This document shows positions 9,062 to 16,606 of a DNA stretch of 64,000 nt, piece by piece. How positions within the stretch are numbered: the first letter of the stretch is position 1; each line of letters opens with the position of its first letter. Source of the DNA: Trueperaceae bacterium (GTDB lineage Bacteria > Deinococcota > Deinococci > Deinococcales > Trueperaceae). The notes under the pieces are model-generated. The model saw only the letters and a list, made by a program, of their open reading frames with translations. It was not told where the DNA came from and made no database searches. Made by a program: the position numbers and the translations under genes. The stretch is taken from positions 1-64,000 of the forward strand of contig DASVCN010000039.1 of the NCBI GenBank assembly GCA_036381595.1, read 5' to 3'.

Positions 9062-9793
9062 CTAGTCTTTCGGCGCTCGCGCGACGACCCAGATCCGTTC
9101 CTCGTCTTCCCCGGCCGGCTCTCCGTCCGGATAGTTGAGCGTTTCCACCTCGACGAAGCCGGATGATGCGAGCAACTCGGTCACCTCGGCCGGATCGAAC
9201 GGTCGTTCGAGGTGGACCTCGGTGAAGCTCCGCCCATCGTGCTCGCAATACGCCTCCACCCGGGCGAGCTCGGTAGCCGGATCGTAGCTGTGTACCCAGC
9301 GGTAGAAGATGTCGCCCGCCCACCCCTCGACCAGGCCGTCATGCCACGGATCGGCGAGGCCCACCCGAGTATTCACGTCGAAGAGGAAGAGGCCGTCGGG
9401 AACGAGGTGGCATCTCACCCTGCTGGTGGCCGCCAGGAACTGCTCGGGTGAGATCAGGTTGTTCAGCGAGTCGAACACCGAGACCGCCAGCGCGAAACGT
9501 TCACCGAGGTCGAAGCTCGTGAACTCGCCCAAGCGCCAGTCGAGGTCCGGCGCCTTGCCTCTGGCGACCTCGAGCATCTCCATGGAGCCGTCGAGCCCCG
9601 TCACCCGGTACCCCCGGCGTGCGAGCGGGATCGTCATATTCCCGGTGCCGCAGCCGAGGTCGAGCACCCGCCCTTCGGGGTGGCCGCGCCGCTCGGCCTG
9701 CTCGAGGACGAAATCGAGCCACTCCTCGTACTCGACGTCGGCCATCAGTTCGTCGTAAACCTGGGCGAGGGCAGAGAAGGGCGGCTTCTGCAC
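9062..9793 (-). CDS. Class I SAM-dependent methyltransferase
   Basis: 243 residues, GTG start at 9793. VLDLGCGTGNMTIPLARRGYRVTGLDGS is methyltransferase motif I plus the acidic residue at the end of strand 2 that binds SAM. FDSLNNL follows as the motif IV region and the C-terminal half is a mixed beta sheet. Homologous proteins are usually small-molecule methyltransferases; the substrate is unknown. A TATACT -10 box ends six bases before the start codon, so the transcript is probably leaderless. Confidence 0.82.
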   Translation of the reverse strand: MQKPPFSALAQVYDELMADVEYEEWLDFVLEQAERRGHPEGRVLDLGCGTGNMTIPLARRGYRVTGLDGSMEMLEVARGKAPDLDWRLGEFTSFDLGERFALAVSVFDSLNNLISPEQFLAATSRVRCHLVPDGLFLFDVNTRVGLADPWHDGLVEGWAGDIFYRWVHSYDPATELARVEAYCEHDGRSFTEVHLERPFDPAEVTELLASSGFVEVETLNYPDGEPAGEDEERIWVVARAPKD

Positions 9794-9799
9794 CTAGCG

Positions 9800-9805
9800 A
9801 GTATA
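9800..9805 (-). promoter_or_regulatory. -10 box of the methyltransferase gene (leaderless)
   Basis: TATACT on the minus strand, six bases before the GTG at 9793. Confidence 0.6.
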
Positions 9806-9872
9806 TGTCGTGAGCGGCAGCGGAAAGTCCGCCGGTACCAGGAAGTATCTCTGTGTAAAAGGCCATATCAGT

Positions 9873-9923
9873 TGCATCTGCATCCTGGATGCCCTTGCAA
9901 TCGCATCGGATTCTGTTACACTT
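9873..9923 (+). promoter_or_regulatory. Promoter with an overlapping dyad, facing a predicted small RNA
   Basis: A -35 box TTGCAA (9896-9901), a 16-base spacer and TACACT (9918-9923) preceded by TGT, an extended -10. The -35 box forms the right end of a 29-base dyad: TTGCA (873-877, add 9000) with TGCAA (897-901) outside, GCATCC (881-886) with GGATGC (888-893) inside. The dyad could be an operator. No plus-strand gene starts downstream. Confidence 0.55.
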
Positions 9924-9929
9924 CGTTCA

Positions 9930-9998
9930 GAACTTTGGGAGTTGCATCTCCGCACCCCGCTGCCCCCCCGGCGGAGATCCTTCCAAGGTTCTTTTTCT
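9930..9998 (+). ncRNA. Predicted orphan small RNA (about 70 nt)
   Basis: Starting about seven bases after the extended -10 box, the RNA would fold at once. An outer helix AACUUUGG (9932-9939) pairs with CCAAGGUU (9984-9991), eight pairs with one G-U. An inner helix AUCUCCGC (9947-9954) pairs perfectly with GCGGAGAU (9972-9979). CTTTTTC (9992-9998) follows directly, as in an intrinsic terminator. Promoter, fold and T-run are all on the plus strand, where there is no protein gene; the FAD oxidoreductase at 10042 runs towards it. I do not recognise it as a known RNA family. Confidence 0.5.
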
Positions 9999-10041
9999 AT
10001 TCCCTTAACAGACGGCGCACGAGCCGGACCCCGCGCCCGAA

Positions 10042-11514
10042 TCAGCCTCGGCGCGAGGACCGTTCGGGCTCGCGCCGCCCCGTCGATTCTTGGGCAGAGA
10101 GGTCGCGCAGGTTCGCGCCCTGGGCCAACAGCACACTCTGCACGTCGGCCACCGGCACGTGCCGCGTCTTCTCCCCCCTCGCCGAGGCAAGGGCAGCGCA
10201 CACGCCTGCCGCCTGACCGGTCGCCACGGCGATCGGCGTCACCCGGTACGAGGAGTGAGCCTCATGGGTTCCGGAGATGCAGCGCCCCGCCACCAGTAGC
10301 CTGTCCACCCCGCGTGGGAGGAGACAGCGCAGTGGGATGTCGTAGGCCTCCCCTGGGGGCAGCCGTTTGAGCACGGTTCCCTTGCCACTCGGGTCGTGGA
10401 TGTCGATCGGATAGGCACCTCTCGCTACGACGTCGTCGAACTGGCGGGCCGAAACCACGTCTTCGCCGGTGAGAACGTAGTCGCCAACGATCCGCCGCGT
10501 CTCACGCACGCCTATCTGCACACCGCTCTGAGCAAGGTAGGCGGTCTGGAAACCGGGCACATACTTGCGCAGGAAGGCCTCTATCTGTCTCATCTGCCGG
10601 CGGCTCTGCCACTCGGCCCGCGTCAGATCCCACACGTCGCTACCCAGCACCCCGCCCACCCTGGTGCTGTTCACGCTCAACTCCCGCTCATGGGGCGTGG
10701 CGAAGAGGAGGATGTCGTCTCTGGGAAGGTCGAGATCACCAGCTGCATGGGCCTCCTCGATGAGCGCCCAGAGTCCGTGCACGCCACGCCACTGCTGGGG
10801 ATTCTCACGGACGTAGGCGGCGAACTCGGGCCGTTCGAACTCGACCATCCGGAACATCAGCGTCATCGGCTGGACGAGGCCGTCTAGTTCGCGTCCCACC
10901 CGATACTCGGCGCCGCTGGCCGCAGCCACGTCGCCGTCCCCTGTGCAATCGACGATCGAGTCGGCGTAGATCACCAGCGGGCCCGACTTGCCCTCGAAGG
11001 TCACCCCGGTCGGCCCATCCTCGCCGGCCACTACACCGCTGGCGAATGAGTGGAACAGATAGCGGACGCCCGCTTCGTCGAGGAGTTCGAGCAGCACCTG
11101 CTTGTACCCCTCGGGATCGAACGGCACCGTGTAGCCGGTCTCCTCGCTGGGAGCTAAGCCCCAGCCGTTGGAGATGAGCCGGTGGAGGAGTACCTCGAGG
11201 GCGCCTGCCACTACGGGGTCACCCGGTCCATGGTCGGCCGGCAGGAGGCGGGTCAGGTCCAGATTTGCCGAGGGCTGGCTCTGGGTGAAGTGCGACATGA
11301 GCGGCATCACCAGGGCGGCGGTGGCGTTGCCGCCCAGGAATCCGTACCGTTCCACGAGCACCACTTCGGCACCCGCCCAGGCGGCACCCAGGGCTGCGCC
11401 CAGTCCCGCCGGGCCTCCACCTACCACCAGTACGTCCACCTCGGCGGCGATCCGCGCCTCCCGAGGCGGCAAGGTCACGTGCTGCAGTGTCGTCGGGGGT
11501 GGGAGGGGCGGCAT
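10042..11514 (-). CDS. FAD-dependent oxidoreductase
   Basis: 490 residues. VDVLVVGGGPAGLGAALGAAWAGAEVVLVERYGFLGGNAT (residues about 27-65) contains the dinucleotide-binding GxGxxG fold with the Glu that contacts the ribose. DSIVDCTGDGDVAAASGA is the second FAD contact typical of the FAD_oxidored group, and LLVAGRCISGTHEAHSSYRVTPIAVATGQAAGVCAALA closes the FAD domain. Members of this group oxidise varied small substrates; the substrate here is unknown. The GGGGGG near 11525 may serve as ribosome binding site. The gene is divergent from mreB. Confidence 0.8.
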   Translation of the reverse strand: MPPLPPPTTLQHVTLPPREARIAAEVDVLVVGGGPAGLGAALGAAWAGAEVVLVERYGFLGGNATAALVMPLMSHFTQSQPSANLDLTRLLPADHGPGDPVVAGALEVLLHRLISNGWGLAPSEETGYTVPFDPEGYKQVLLELLDEAGVRYLFHSFASGVVAGEDGPTGVTFEGKSGPLVIYADSIVDCTGDGDVAAASGAEYRVGRELDGLVQPMTLMFRMVEFERPEFAAYVRENPQQWRGVHGLWALIEEAHAAGDLDLPRDDILLFATPHERELSVNSTRVGGVLGSDVWDLTRAEWQSRRQMRQIEAFLRKYVPGFQTAYLAQSGVQIGVRETRRIVGDYVLTGEDVVSARQFDDVVARGAYPIDIHDPSGKGTVLKRLPPGEAYDIPLRCLLPRGVDRLLVAGRCISGTHEAHSSYRVTPIAVATGQAAGVCAALASARGEKTRHVPVADVQSVLLAQGANLRDLSAQESTGRREPERSSRRG

Positions 11515-11678
11515 CTAGACGTCCCCCCGGCCCGCCGCCAGTACCGTAGCGACTGTGCGCGGTAGGAGCTCGGCGGCCCAGATCACAGGCATGGTCGATG
11601 CTACCAATCCCCGAGGTGCCCGCTCGGAGGCCGTTGTGGCCTTTCCCCCTCCCTGAGTCGAGTCTCATCCATAGTTGT

Positions 11679-11684
11679 TAGGGT
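11679..11684 (+). promoter_or_regulatory. -10 box of mreB (leaderless)
   Basis: TAGGGT followed by seven bases and the ATG at 11692. Confidence 0.45.
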
Positions 11685-11691
11685 TAGCAGG

Positions 11692-12699
11692 ATGATCGGT
11701 GTCGACCTGGGAACGACCAACGTGCGCATCCACGTCAAGGGCAAGGGCGTGCTGTTGCGCGAGCCGGCGGTAATCGCCGTGATAAAGGGAACAACGGATG
11801 TCAAGGCGGTCGGCGAGGAGGCCTACCGCATGCTGGGGCGCACCCCCGGCAATATCACCGCGATCCGCCCGATGGATCAGGGCGTCATCGCCGACTACAC
11901 CCTCACCGAGAAGATGCTCAAGGCGTTCATCCGCAAGGTGCTCTCGGGGCCGGGCCGCTTCTTGCGCCCGAACATCATGGTCTGCATCCCCAGCGGCATC
12001 ACCGAGGTGGAGAAGCGGGCCGTGCTGCAGGCCATGAACGAGATAGGCGCCCGGAAGGCGTACTTGATCGAGGAGCCGGTGGCGGGGGCGATCGGAGCCG
12101 GCATCGACATCGCCGAACCGATCGGCTCGATGGTGGTCGATGTCGGTGGTGGCACGACCGACATCGCAATCATCAGTATGGGCGGTATCGTTGTCTCGGA
12201 CTCGATCCGGATCGCCGGCAACACCTTCGACCAGGAGATCGTTCGTTTCGTCAAGGCGCAGCACAATCTGCTGATAGGCGACAGGACCGCCGAGAACATC
12301 AAACGCGACGTTGGCGCAGCCGCCATAGTCGACGATGACGAGAACCGAACGATCGAGGTACGGGGACGCGACCTGATCGACGGGATGCCCAAATCGGTGG
12401 TAGTGAGCACGAAAGACGTCATCTCGGCGTTGGAGAGCTCGCTGGACAAGATAGCCGCCGTCCTCAGACGGGTGCTCGAGCAGTCCCCACCCGAACTGGT
12501 TTCCGACGTCATCGAGCGCGGCGTGGTGATGACCGGCGGAGGCTCACTGCTCCGTCGCCTCGACACCTACCTTCAGCAGGCGGTCAACATCCCCGTGGCG
12601 GTCGCCGAGAACCCTACCGACGCGGTAGTGGTGGGCACCGCCAAGGCGCTGGAGTACGAGCACCTGCTGACCGAAGCGAAGATCGGTTCACGCCGCTGA
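11692..12699 (+). CDS. mreB: Rod shape-determining protein MreB
   Basis: 335 residues, the usual MreB length. IGVDLGTTNVRIHVKGKGVLLREPAVIAV is the actin phosphate-1 region, VVDVGGGTTDIAIISMGGIV the phosphate-2 region and GVVMTGGGSLLRRL the adenosine site, so the ATPase core is complete. MreB filaments under the membrane guide lateral wall synthesis. It is not followed here by mreC/mreD, so it may be a stand-alone or second copy. The start is set by ATG after a TAGGGT -10 box. Confidence 0.93.
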   Translation: MIGVDLGTTNVRIHVKGKGVLLREPAVIAVIKGTTDVKAVGEEAYRMLGRTPGNITAIRPMDQGVIADYTLTEKMLKAFIRKVLSGPGRFLRPNIMVCIPSGITEVEKRAVLQAMNEIGARKAYLIEEPVAGAIGAGIDIAEPIGSMVVDVGGGTTDIAIISMGGIVVSDSIRIAGNTFDQEIVRFVKAQHNLLIGDRTAENIKRDVGAAAIVDDDENRTIEVRGRDLIDGMPKSVVVSTKDVISALESSLDKIAAVLRRVLEQSPPELVSDVIERGVVMTGGGSLLRRLDTYLQQAVNIPVAVAENPTDAVVVGTAKALEYEHLLTEAKIGSRR

Positions 12700-12790
12700 G
12701 GCGGATCGGCAAGCCGGGCGGAATTCGTCGGAAACCGGTATATCCGCCGGAATCGCGGCTCTCGACACGGCGAAACGTGTCACTCCCCGC

Positions 12791-12796
12791 TATATT
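12791..12796 (+). promoter_or_regulatory. -10 box of the GlsB/YeaQ-like gene
   Basis: TATATT, about 30 bases before the GTG at 12827, leaving room for a leader with Shine-Dalgarno GAGAGGA (12814-12820). Confidence 0.5.
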
Positions 12797-12826
12797 CACG
12801 CTCGGGACGTCTCGAGAGGAGTGGAC

Positions 12827-13087
12827 GTGAACATCATTCTGTGGATCATCCTTGGCGCCTTGGCCGGCTGGATCGCCAGCCTCATCATGGGCACGAACAA
12901 GAATCAGGGATGCCTCATGGACATCATCGTAGGTGTCGTGGGCGCTTTCCTGGGCGGCTGGATCTTCAGTCTGTTCGGCGGGCAGGGCGTGACCGGCTTC
13001 AACTTCTACAGCATCCTGGTGGCCATCATCGGCGCGGTCGTGCTGCTGTTCATCGTCGGGCTCTTCCGCCGAGGGGGACGCGACTAG
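12827..13087 (+). CDS. GlsB/YeaQ/YmgE-family small membrane protein
   Basis: 86 residues. The GTG at 12827 is preferred over that at 12821 because GAGAGGA lies six bases before it. Three hydrophobic helices with the family pattern WIILGALAGWIASLIMG, GCLMDIIVGVVGAFLGGWIF and FYSILVAIIGAVVLLFIVGL place it in the transglycosylase-associated (YmgE) family, inner-membrane proteins often induced by stress. No enzymatic role is established for the family despite its name. It converges on the FKBP gene across a shared hairpin. Confidence 0.85.
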   Translation: MNIILWIILGALAGWIASLIMGTNKNQGCLMDIIVGVVGAFLGGWIFSLFGGQGVTGFNFYSILVAIIGAVVLLFIVGLFRRGGRD

Positions 13088-13092
13088 CTAAC

Positions 13093-13116
13093 GGTCGGGG
13101 TCAATCGACCCCGACC
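13093..13116. terminator. Bidirectional hairpin between convergent genes
   Basis: GGTCGGGGTC (13093-13102) pairs perfectly with GACCCCGACC (13107-13116) around AATC. It begins six bases after the stop of the YmgE-like gene and overlaps the last codons of the FKBP gene on the other strand. It lacks a clear T-run. Confidence 0.6.
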
Positions 13117-13529
13117 AGTTCCAGTTCGAAGATCAGGTCCTGACCGGCCAGCGGGTGGTTGGCGTCGAGGGTGACGCTGTCACTGTCGAGTTCCGCGACC
13201 GTGACCGGAACCGCCTGGCCGTCCTGTTGCTGCAGCTGCAGCTGGGTGCCGACGGCGAGTTCGATCCCCTCCGGGATCTGCTCGCGGTCCACCTCGAGCA
13301 TCAGGTCGTCGCGGCGTTGCCCGTAGGCATCCGCGGCCGGTATGCGGGCCGAGCGAGTCTCGCCCACCGTCATTCCGTCTACCGCCTGATCGAAACCGGC
13401 GATCACTTGACCGCTGCCCAGGGTGAACTCCAGCGGCTCGCGTCCTTCGGAGGAGTCGAACACGGTCCCGTCATCCAGCTTCCCGGTGTAGTGGACACGC
13501 ACCACTTTTCCAGCTTGAGCACTTTCCAT
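13101..13529 (-). CDS. FKBP-type peptidyl-prolyl isomerase, SlyD-like
   Basis: 142 residues from the ATG at 13529, which has AGGGAGGG eight bases upstream. VVRVHYTGKLDDGTVFDSSEGREPLEFTLGSGQVIAGFDQAVDGMTVGE is the N-terminal FKBP strand-helix core. The central ADAYGQRRDD to LAVGTQLQLQQQ part fits the insert-in-flap chaperone domain, and DANHPLAGQDLIFELELVGV is the closing FKBP strand of SlyD proteins. It should catalyse prolyl isomerisation and assist folding in the cytoplasm. Unlike E. coli SlyD there is no His-rich tail. Confidence 0.9.
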   Translation of the reverse strand: MESAQAGKVVRVHYTGKLDDGTVFDSSEGREPLEFTLGSGQVIAGFDQAVDGMTVGETRSARIPAADAYGQRRDDLMLEVDREQIPEGIELAVGTQLQLQQQDGQAVPVTVAELDSDSVTLDANHPLAGQDLIFELELVGVD

Positions 13530-13579
13530 GGGTGTTTCCCTCCCTGGCCGCGGAGCTGCGACCACCTCCGAGCCTAACG

Positions 13580-13585
13580 CGTTAT
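13580..13585 (-). promoter_or_regulatory. -10 box of the FKBP gene
   Basis: TATAAC on the minus strand, about 50 bases before the ATG at 13529, leaving a short leader with a good Shine-Dalgarno. No clear -35. Confidence 0.4.
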
Positions 13586-13782
13586 ACGGAACACCATGTC
13601 GGCCGCCTTCCAACCGCGTCGGTAACAGAGCGTTTCCCCAGCTGTAGTTTTGCTGGCGTCGTGTACCGGTAGTGTGGCGTGGGACCGTGCGGCGCGAAGC
13701 CAGGCGTGGTCCAACGCGAAGACCAGCAGCCGGACTCCGGGGCCGCCCCGCGCCACTTCATGCGCCCGCCACCCGTCACTGC

Positions 13783-15363
13783 TCAGAACCCTACTGCCTG
13801 GCCATCCTTGCGCCACTCGGAGCCGGCGACGTAGCCGTCCTCGAGGCGATAGATGAGTTGTGCTCCGCCGAAGGCGAAACTCTCCTCGGCCGGGGCCTGC
13901 CTGAGCCTGTGGCCCCTGCTCGCCAGTTCATCGAGTACCTTCCGTTCGAAGCCAGGCTCGACCGCGACGTCAGCGCCGCCCATCACCTGCCAGCGGGGCG
14001 CGTCTACCGCCGCTTGCGGATTCTGGTCGTTGATGCCGACGCGCAGCACCATCTGCAGGTGCCCTTGCGGCTGCATCGGCCCGCCCATGACGCCGAAGCT
14101 CATCAGCGGTTTGGAACCGTGCATGAGGAAGCCCGGGATGATCGTGTGGAACGGCCTCTTGCAGCCGCCGACCCGGTTGGGGTGACCCTCCTCGAGAGTG
14201 AACCCCGCGCCCCTGTTCTGAAGGCTTATGCCCGTGCCCGGCACCACTATCCCCGACCCGAAGCCGCGGTAGTTCGACTGGATGAACGAGACCATCATGC
14301 CACTCGCATCGGCGGCGCTGAGGTAGACGGTGCCGCTTCTGGCCGGTACCCCGTAACTGGGTACTCTCGCGCGCCGCCTGTCGATGAGCGCAGCTCGCCC
14401 CTGCAGGTACTCGTCCGCCAGCAGCTCCGACGGGCGCAGGTCGAGATGATCCGGGTCGGCCACGTATCGGTGAGCATCGGCGAAGGCGAGCTTCATCGCC
14501 TCTATCTGCAGGTGCAGGCTGTCGGCCGAATCGATCGGGTACTCCTCGATGGGGCAGTGCCTGAGGATGCCCAGCGCCAGCAATGCGGCCAGACCCTGCC
14601 CGTTCGGTGGGATCTCGTGGAGGTGGAGGTCCCGGTACGAGGTGGAGATGGTCCCGCTCCACTCGGGCCGGTGGGCCGCCAGGTCATCCGGCCGGAGGGC
14701 CGCGCCGTGCCGTTCGGCGTCGGCAGCGATCCGTTCCGCCAGTTCGCCACGGTAGAAGGCCTCGCCGCCGCTGCCTGCGATCGCTTCGAGCGTGAGCGCC
14801 TGATCCGGGTAGCGGAAGGTCTCGCCTGCCCGTGGAGCCCTGCCCGCGAGCAGGAAGCCGCGGCGGAACTCTTCGAAGCCGCCCAGCTTCTCGGCAGCCA
14901 GGTTCCACAGGAAGGCGACGTGGGGCGTGACCGCGAACCCCTCCTCGGCATAGTGGATGGCGGGCTCGAAGAGGCGGTCGAACTCGAGGGAGCCGAAGCG
15001 GTCCGAGAGAGCCTTCCAGGCCGACACCGCGCCAGGCACCGTCACACTCTCCCAGCCCCGCTGTGGAATTCCGACATCAGAGAAGCGATCCGGGCTCCAG
15101 GCGGCCGGTGAGCGTCCCGAGGCGTTGAGCCCGTGCAACCGTTTGCCGTCCCACACGATAGCGAACGCGTCGGAGCCGATACCGTTGCCAGTGGGTTCCA
15201 CGACGGTGAGGGTGATAGCCGAGGCGAGCGCCGCGTCTACGGCATTACCGCCTGCCTGGAGCATGGCCAGCCCGGCCTGGGCGGCGAGCGGCTGTGAGGT
15301 GGCGACCAGGTTGCGGGCGAGGACGGGTGCTCGCTTCGAAGGGTAAGGAAGGTCGAAATTCAT
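13783..15363 (-). CDS. ggt: Gamma-glutamyltransferase family protein
   Basis: 526 residues with the N-terminal SQPLAAQAGLAMLQAGGNAVDAALASAITLTVVEPTGNGIG block of the Ntn-hydrolase gamma-glutamyltranspeptidase family. T345 in SGTVYLSAADASG is the predicted autoprocessing and nucleophile threonine, splitting the chain into large and small subunits. NRGAGFTLEEGHPN and MSFGVMGGPMQPQGHLQ are conserved small-subunit blocks. No signal peptide is visible, so a cytoplasmic enzyme is likely, acting on glutathione-like gamma-glutamyl compounds or as a cephalosporin-acylase-like hydrolase. It follows chrA by 25 bases and may be co-transcribed. Confidence 0.88.
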   Translation of the reverse strand: MNFDLPYPSKRAPVLARNLVATSQPLAAQAGLAMLQAGGNAVDAALASAITLTVVEPTGNGIGSDAFAIVWDGKRLHGLNASGRSPAAWSPDRFSDVGIPQRGWESVTVPGAVSAWKALSDRFGSLEFDRLFEPAIHYAEEGFAVTPHVAFLWNLAAEKLGGFEEFRRGFLLAGRAPRAGETFRYPDQALTLEAIAGSGGEAFYRGELAERIAADAERHGAALRPDDLAAHRPEWSGTISTSYRDLHLHEIPPNGQGLAALLALGILRHCPIEEYPIDSADSLHLQIEAMKLAFADAHRYVADPDHLDLRPSELLADEYLQGRAALIDRRRARVPSYGVPARSGTVYLSAADASGMMVSFIQSNYRGFGSGIVVPGTGISLQNRGAGFTLEEGHPNRVGGCKRPFHTIIPGFLMHGSKPLMSFGVMGGPMQPQGHLQMVLRVGINDQNPQAAVDAPRWQVMGGADVAVEPGFERKVLDELASRGHRLRQAPAEESFAFGGAQLIYRLEDGYVAGSEWRKDGQAVGF

Positions 15364-15388
15364 CCGAGTCTCCGGTCGGTTCGAGGTA

Positions 15389-15934
15389 TCAGGCGCGGAA
15401 GACGAGCACGCCGAGGGCGCCGCCGGCCACGATGAGCAGTGCCGGGTGGACGTTGTAGAAGGCGCCCAGTACGAAGGCGACGGCGGCGACCAGCCACAAC
15501 GCCCACGAACCCAGCCATTGCCCAGGCGGCCCGAACGCGCTTGGGATGAACTGCCACACGACCATCAGCAGGAGGGCGATCACCACGGGTCGCACCCCGC
15601 GAAGGAAGCCTTCCAGCGCGGGGGCGTCGCGGAAGCGCAGGTAGAGAGTTGCGAGGGCGATCATGAAGACGATCGTTGGCACCGTCATGCCCAGCAGGCC
15701 GGCGATGGCTCCGCCCACGCCTGCCACCTGATAGCCCACGTAGCCGGCGAGCTTGGTGGCGATCGGCCCCGGCAAGGTGTTGCCGAACGCGAAAGCGTCG
15801 AGGAATTCCTCCCTGGAGAGCCACTCCTGGATCTCCACTACCTCTTCCTGGATCAGCGGGATCATAGACGGTCCACCGCCGAATCCGAAGAGTCCCACCT
15901 TCGCGAAGGCGTAGAAGAGCCTGAATATCTCCAT
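15389..15934 (-). CDS. chrA: Chromate transporter, single-domain
   Basis: 181 residues. FGFGGGPSMIPLIQEEVVEIQEWLSREEFLDAFAFGNTLPGPIATKLAGYVGYQ is the diagnostic N-terminal block of the CHR family, and five or six membrane helices follow. It is half the size of classical ChrA. Single-domain ChrA proteins usually occur as pairs with opposite topology, but no second half is adjacent, so it may work as a homodimer or with a partner elsewhere. Proposed role: export of chromate or a related oxyanion. Confidence 0.87.
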   Translation of the reverse strand: MEIFRLFYAFAKVGLFGFGGGPSMIPLIQEEVVEIQEWLSREEFLDAFAFGNTLPGPIATKLAGYVGYQVAGVGGAIAGLLGMTVPTIVFMIALATLYLRFRDAPALEGFLRGVRPVVIALLLMVVWQFIPSAFGPPGQWLGSWALWLVAAVAFVLGAFYNVHPALLIVAGGALGVLVFRA

Positions 15935-15993
15935 GGAGCAGGTGTATCACGGGAACATCCGGCGACTCGCCGACTGGCACCGGCCGCTGGGAC

Positions 15994-16467
15994 TCAGTTG
16001 GGCTTCCGTCCGGCTGCCGCCGCTCGCCGGCCAAGCCTGCCGCACAACCAGAAGCCCAGGGCGTAACCGGTGAGAAGCGCGGCCAGCAGGAGCAGCAGCG
16101 CGAGCGGCGCCTGACCGGTGAGCAGGGCGAGCATCAGGAACCACGCCGGCGTTGCCAGCAGCACAGCCGAGAGCAGTGTCGCGGAGAGGACGCTGCCCTT
16201 GCTCCCAGTACGGGAGAGGGCATCGGGCAGAAGCACGCCCAGGAAGCATTGAGCGAGGGCCAGAAGCGCCAGGACGGGTCCGAGTACAGTCGGGCCACCG
16301 GCAATCGTTCCACCCAACAGCAGGATGAGCGCCACAACTAGCAGCGCGACCGCGACCTGCGCCATGAACATCATGACGAAGGTCAGCCGCAGCGCCGAGC
16401 TAACGAGACCGCTGGAGGGCTCCGGCTCGGAGAGGAACCTCGCTACCGCCCTCTGGGGTGGGAGCAC
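15994..16467 (-). CDS. Membrane protein of unknown function
   Basis: 157 residues, GTG start at 16467. Four long hydrophobic helices (about residues 25-55, 60-80, 92-115 and 118-145) with an Arg-rich C-terminus. It starts 10 bases after the 42-residue membrane peptide gene and belongs to the MATE operon by spacing. There are no recognisable motifs. The MM pair at residues 32-33 is an alternative start, but the coupled upstream GTG is preferred. Confidence 0.6.
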   Translation of the reverse strand: MLPPQRAVARFLSEPEPSSGLVSSALRLTFVMMFMAQVAVALLVVALILLLGGTIAGGPTVLGPVLALLALAQCFLGVLLPDALSRTGSKGSVLSATLLSAVLLATPAWFLMLALLTGQAPLALLLLLAALLTGYALGFWLCGRLGRRAAAAGRKPN

Positions 16468-16477
16468 CCTGGCGTCT

Positions 16478-16606
16478 TCAGTGGCTCTGGATCTCGGCCG
16501 AGTTGTCGATGAGCCAGTGACTCGCCAGGACGAGGACAGAGCCCAAAGCCGACAGTCCGATCAGCACCATCACGCTGTAACTCATGATCAGGATGAAAGT
16601 CTCCAT
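16478..16606 (-). CDS. 42-residue membrane peptide coupled to the MATE pump
   Basis: Encodes a 42-residue chain with one hydrophobic segment (FILIMSYSVMVLIGLSALG and on) and a polar tail ending in EIQSH. Its ATG overlaps the TGA of the MATE gene as TGATG, and AAGGAG lies just upstream inside the MATE 3' end, so both coupling and a strong ribosome site support translation. The next gene starts 10 bases after its stop. Small single-helix proteins next to transporters can act as accessory subunits, but that role is only an inference here. Confidence 0.6.
   Translation of the reverse strand: METFILIMSYSVMVLIGLSALGSVLVLASHWLIDNSAEIQSH

Noticed and set aside
13672-15111. Long plus-strand frame opposite ggt
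   Set aside because: The minus strand encodes a complete gamma-glutamyltransferase with its catalytic Thr; the plus frame is Arg/His-rich without motifs.
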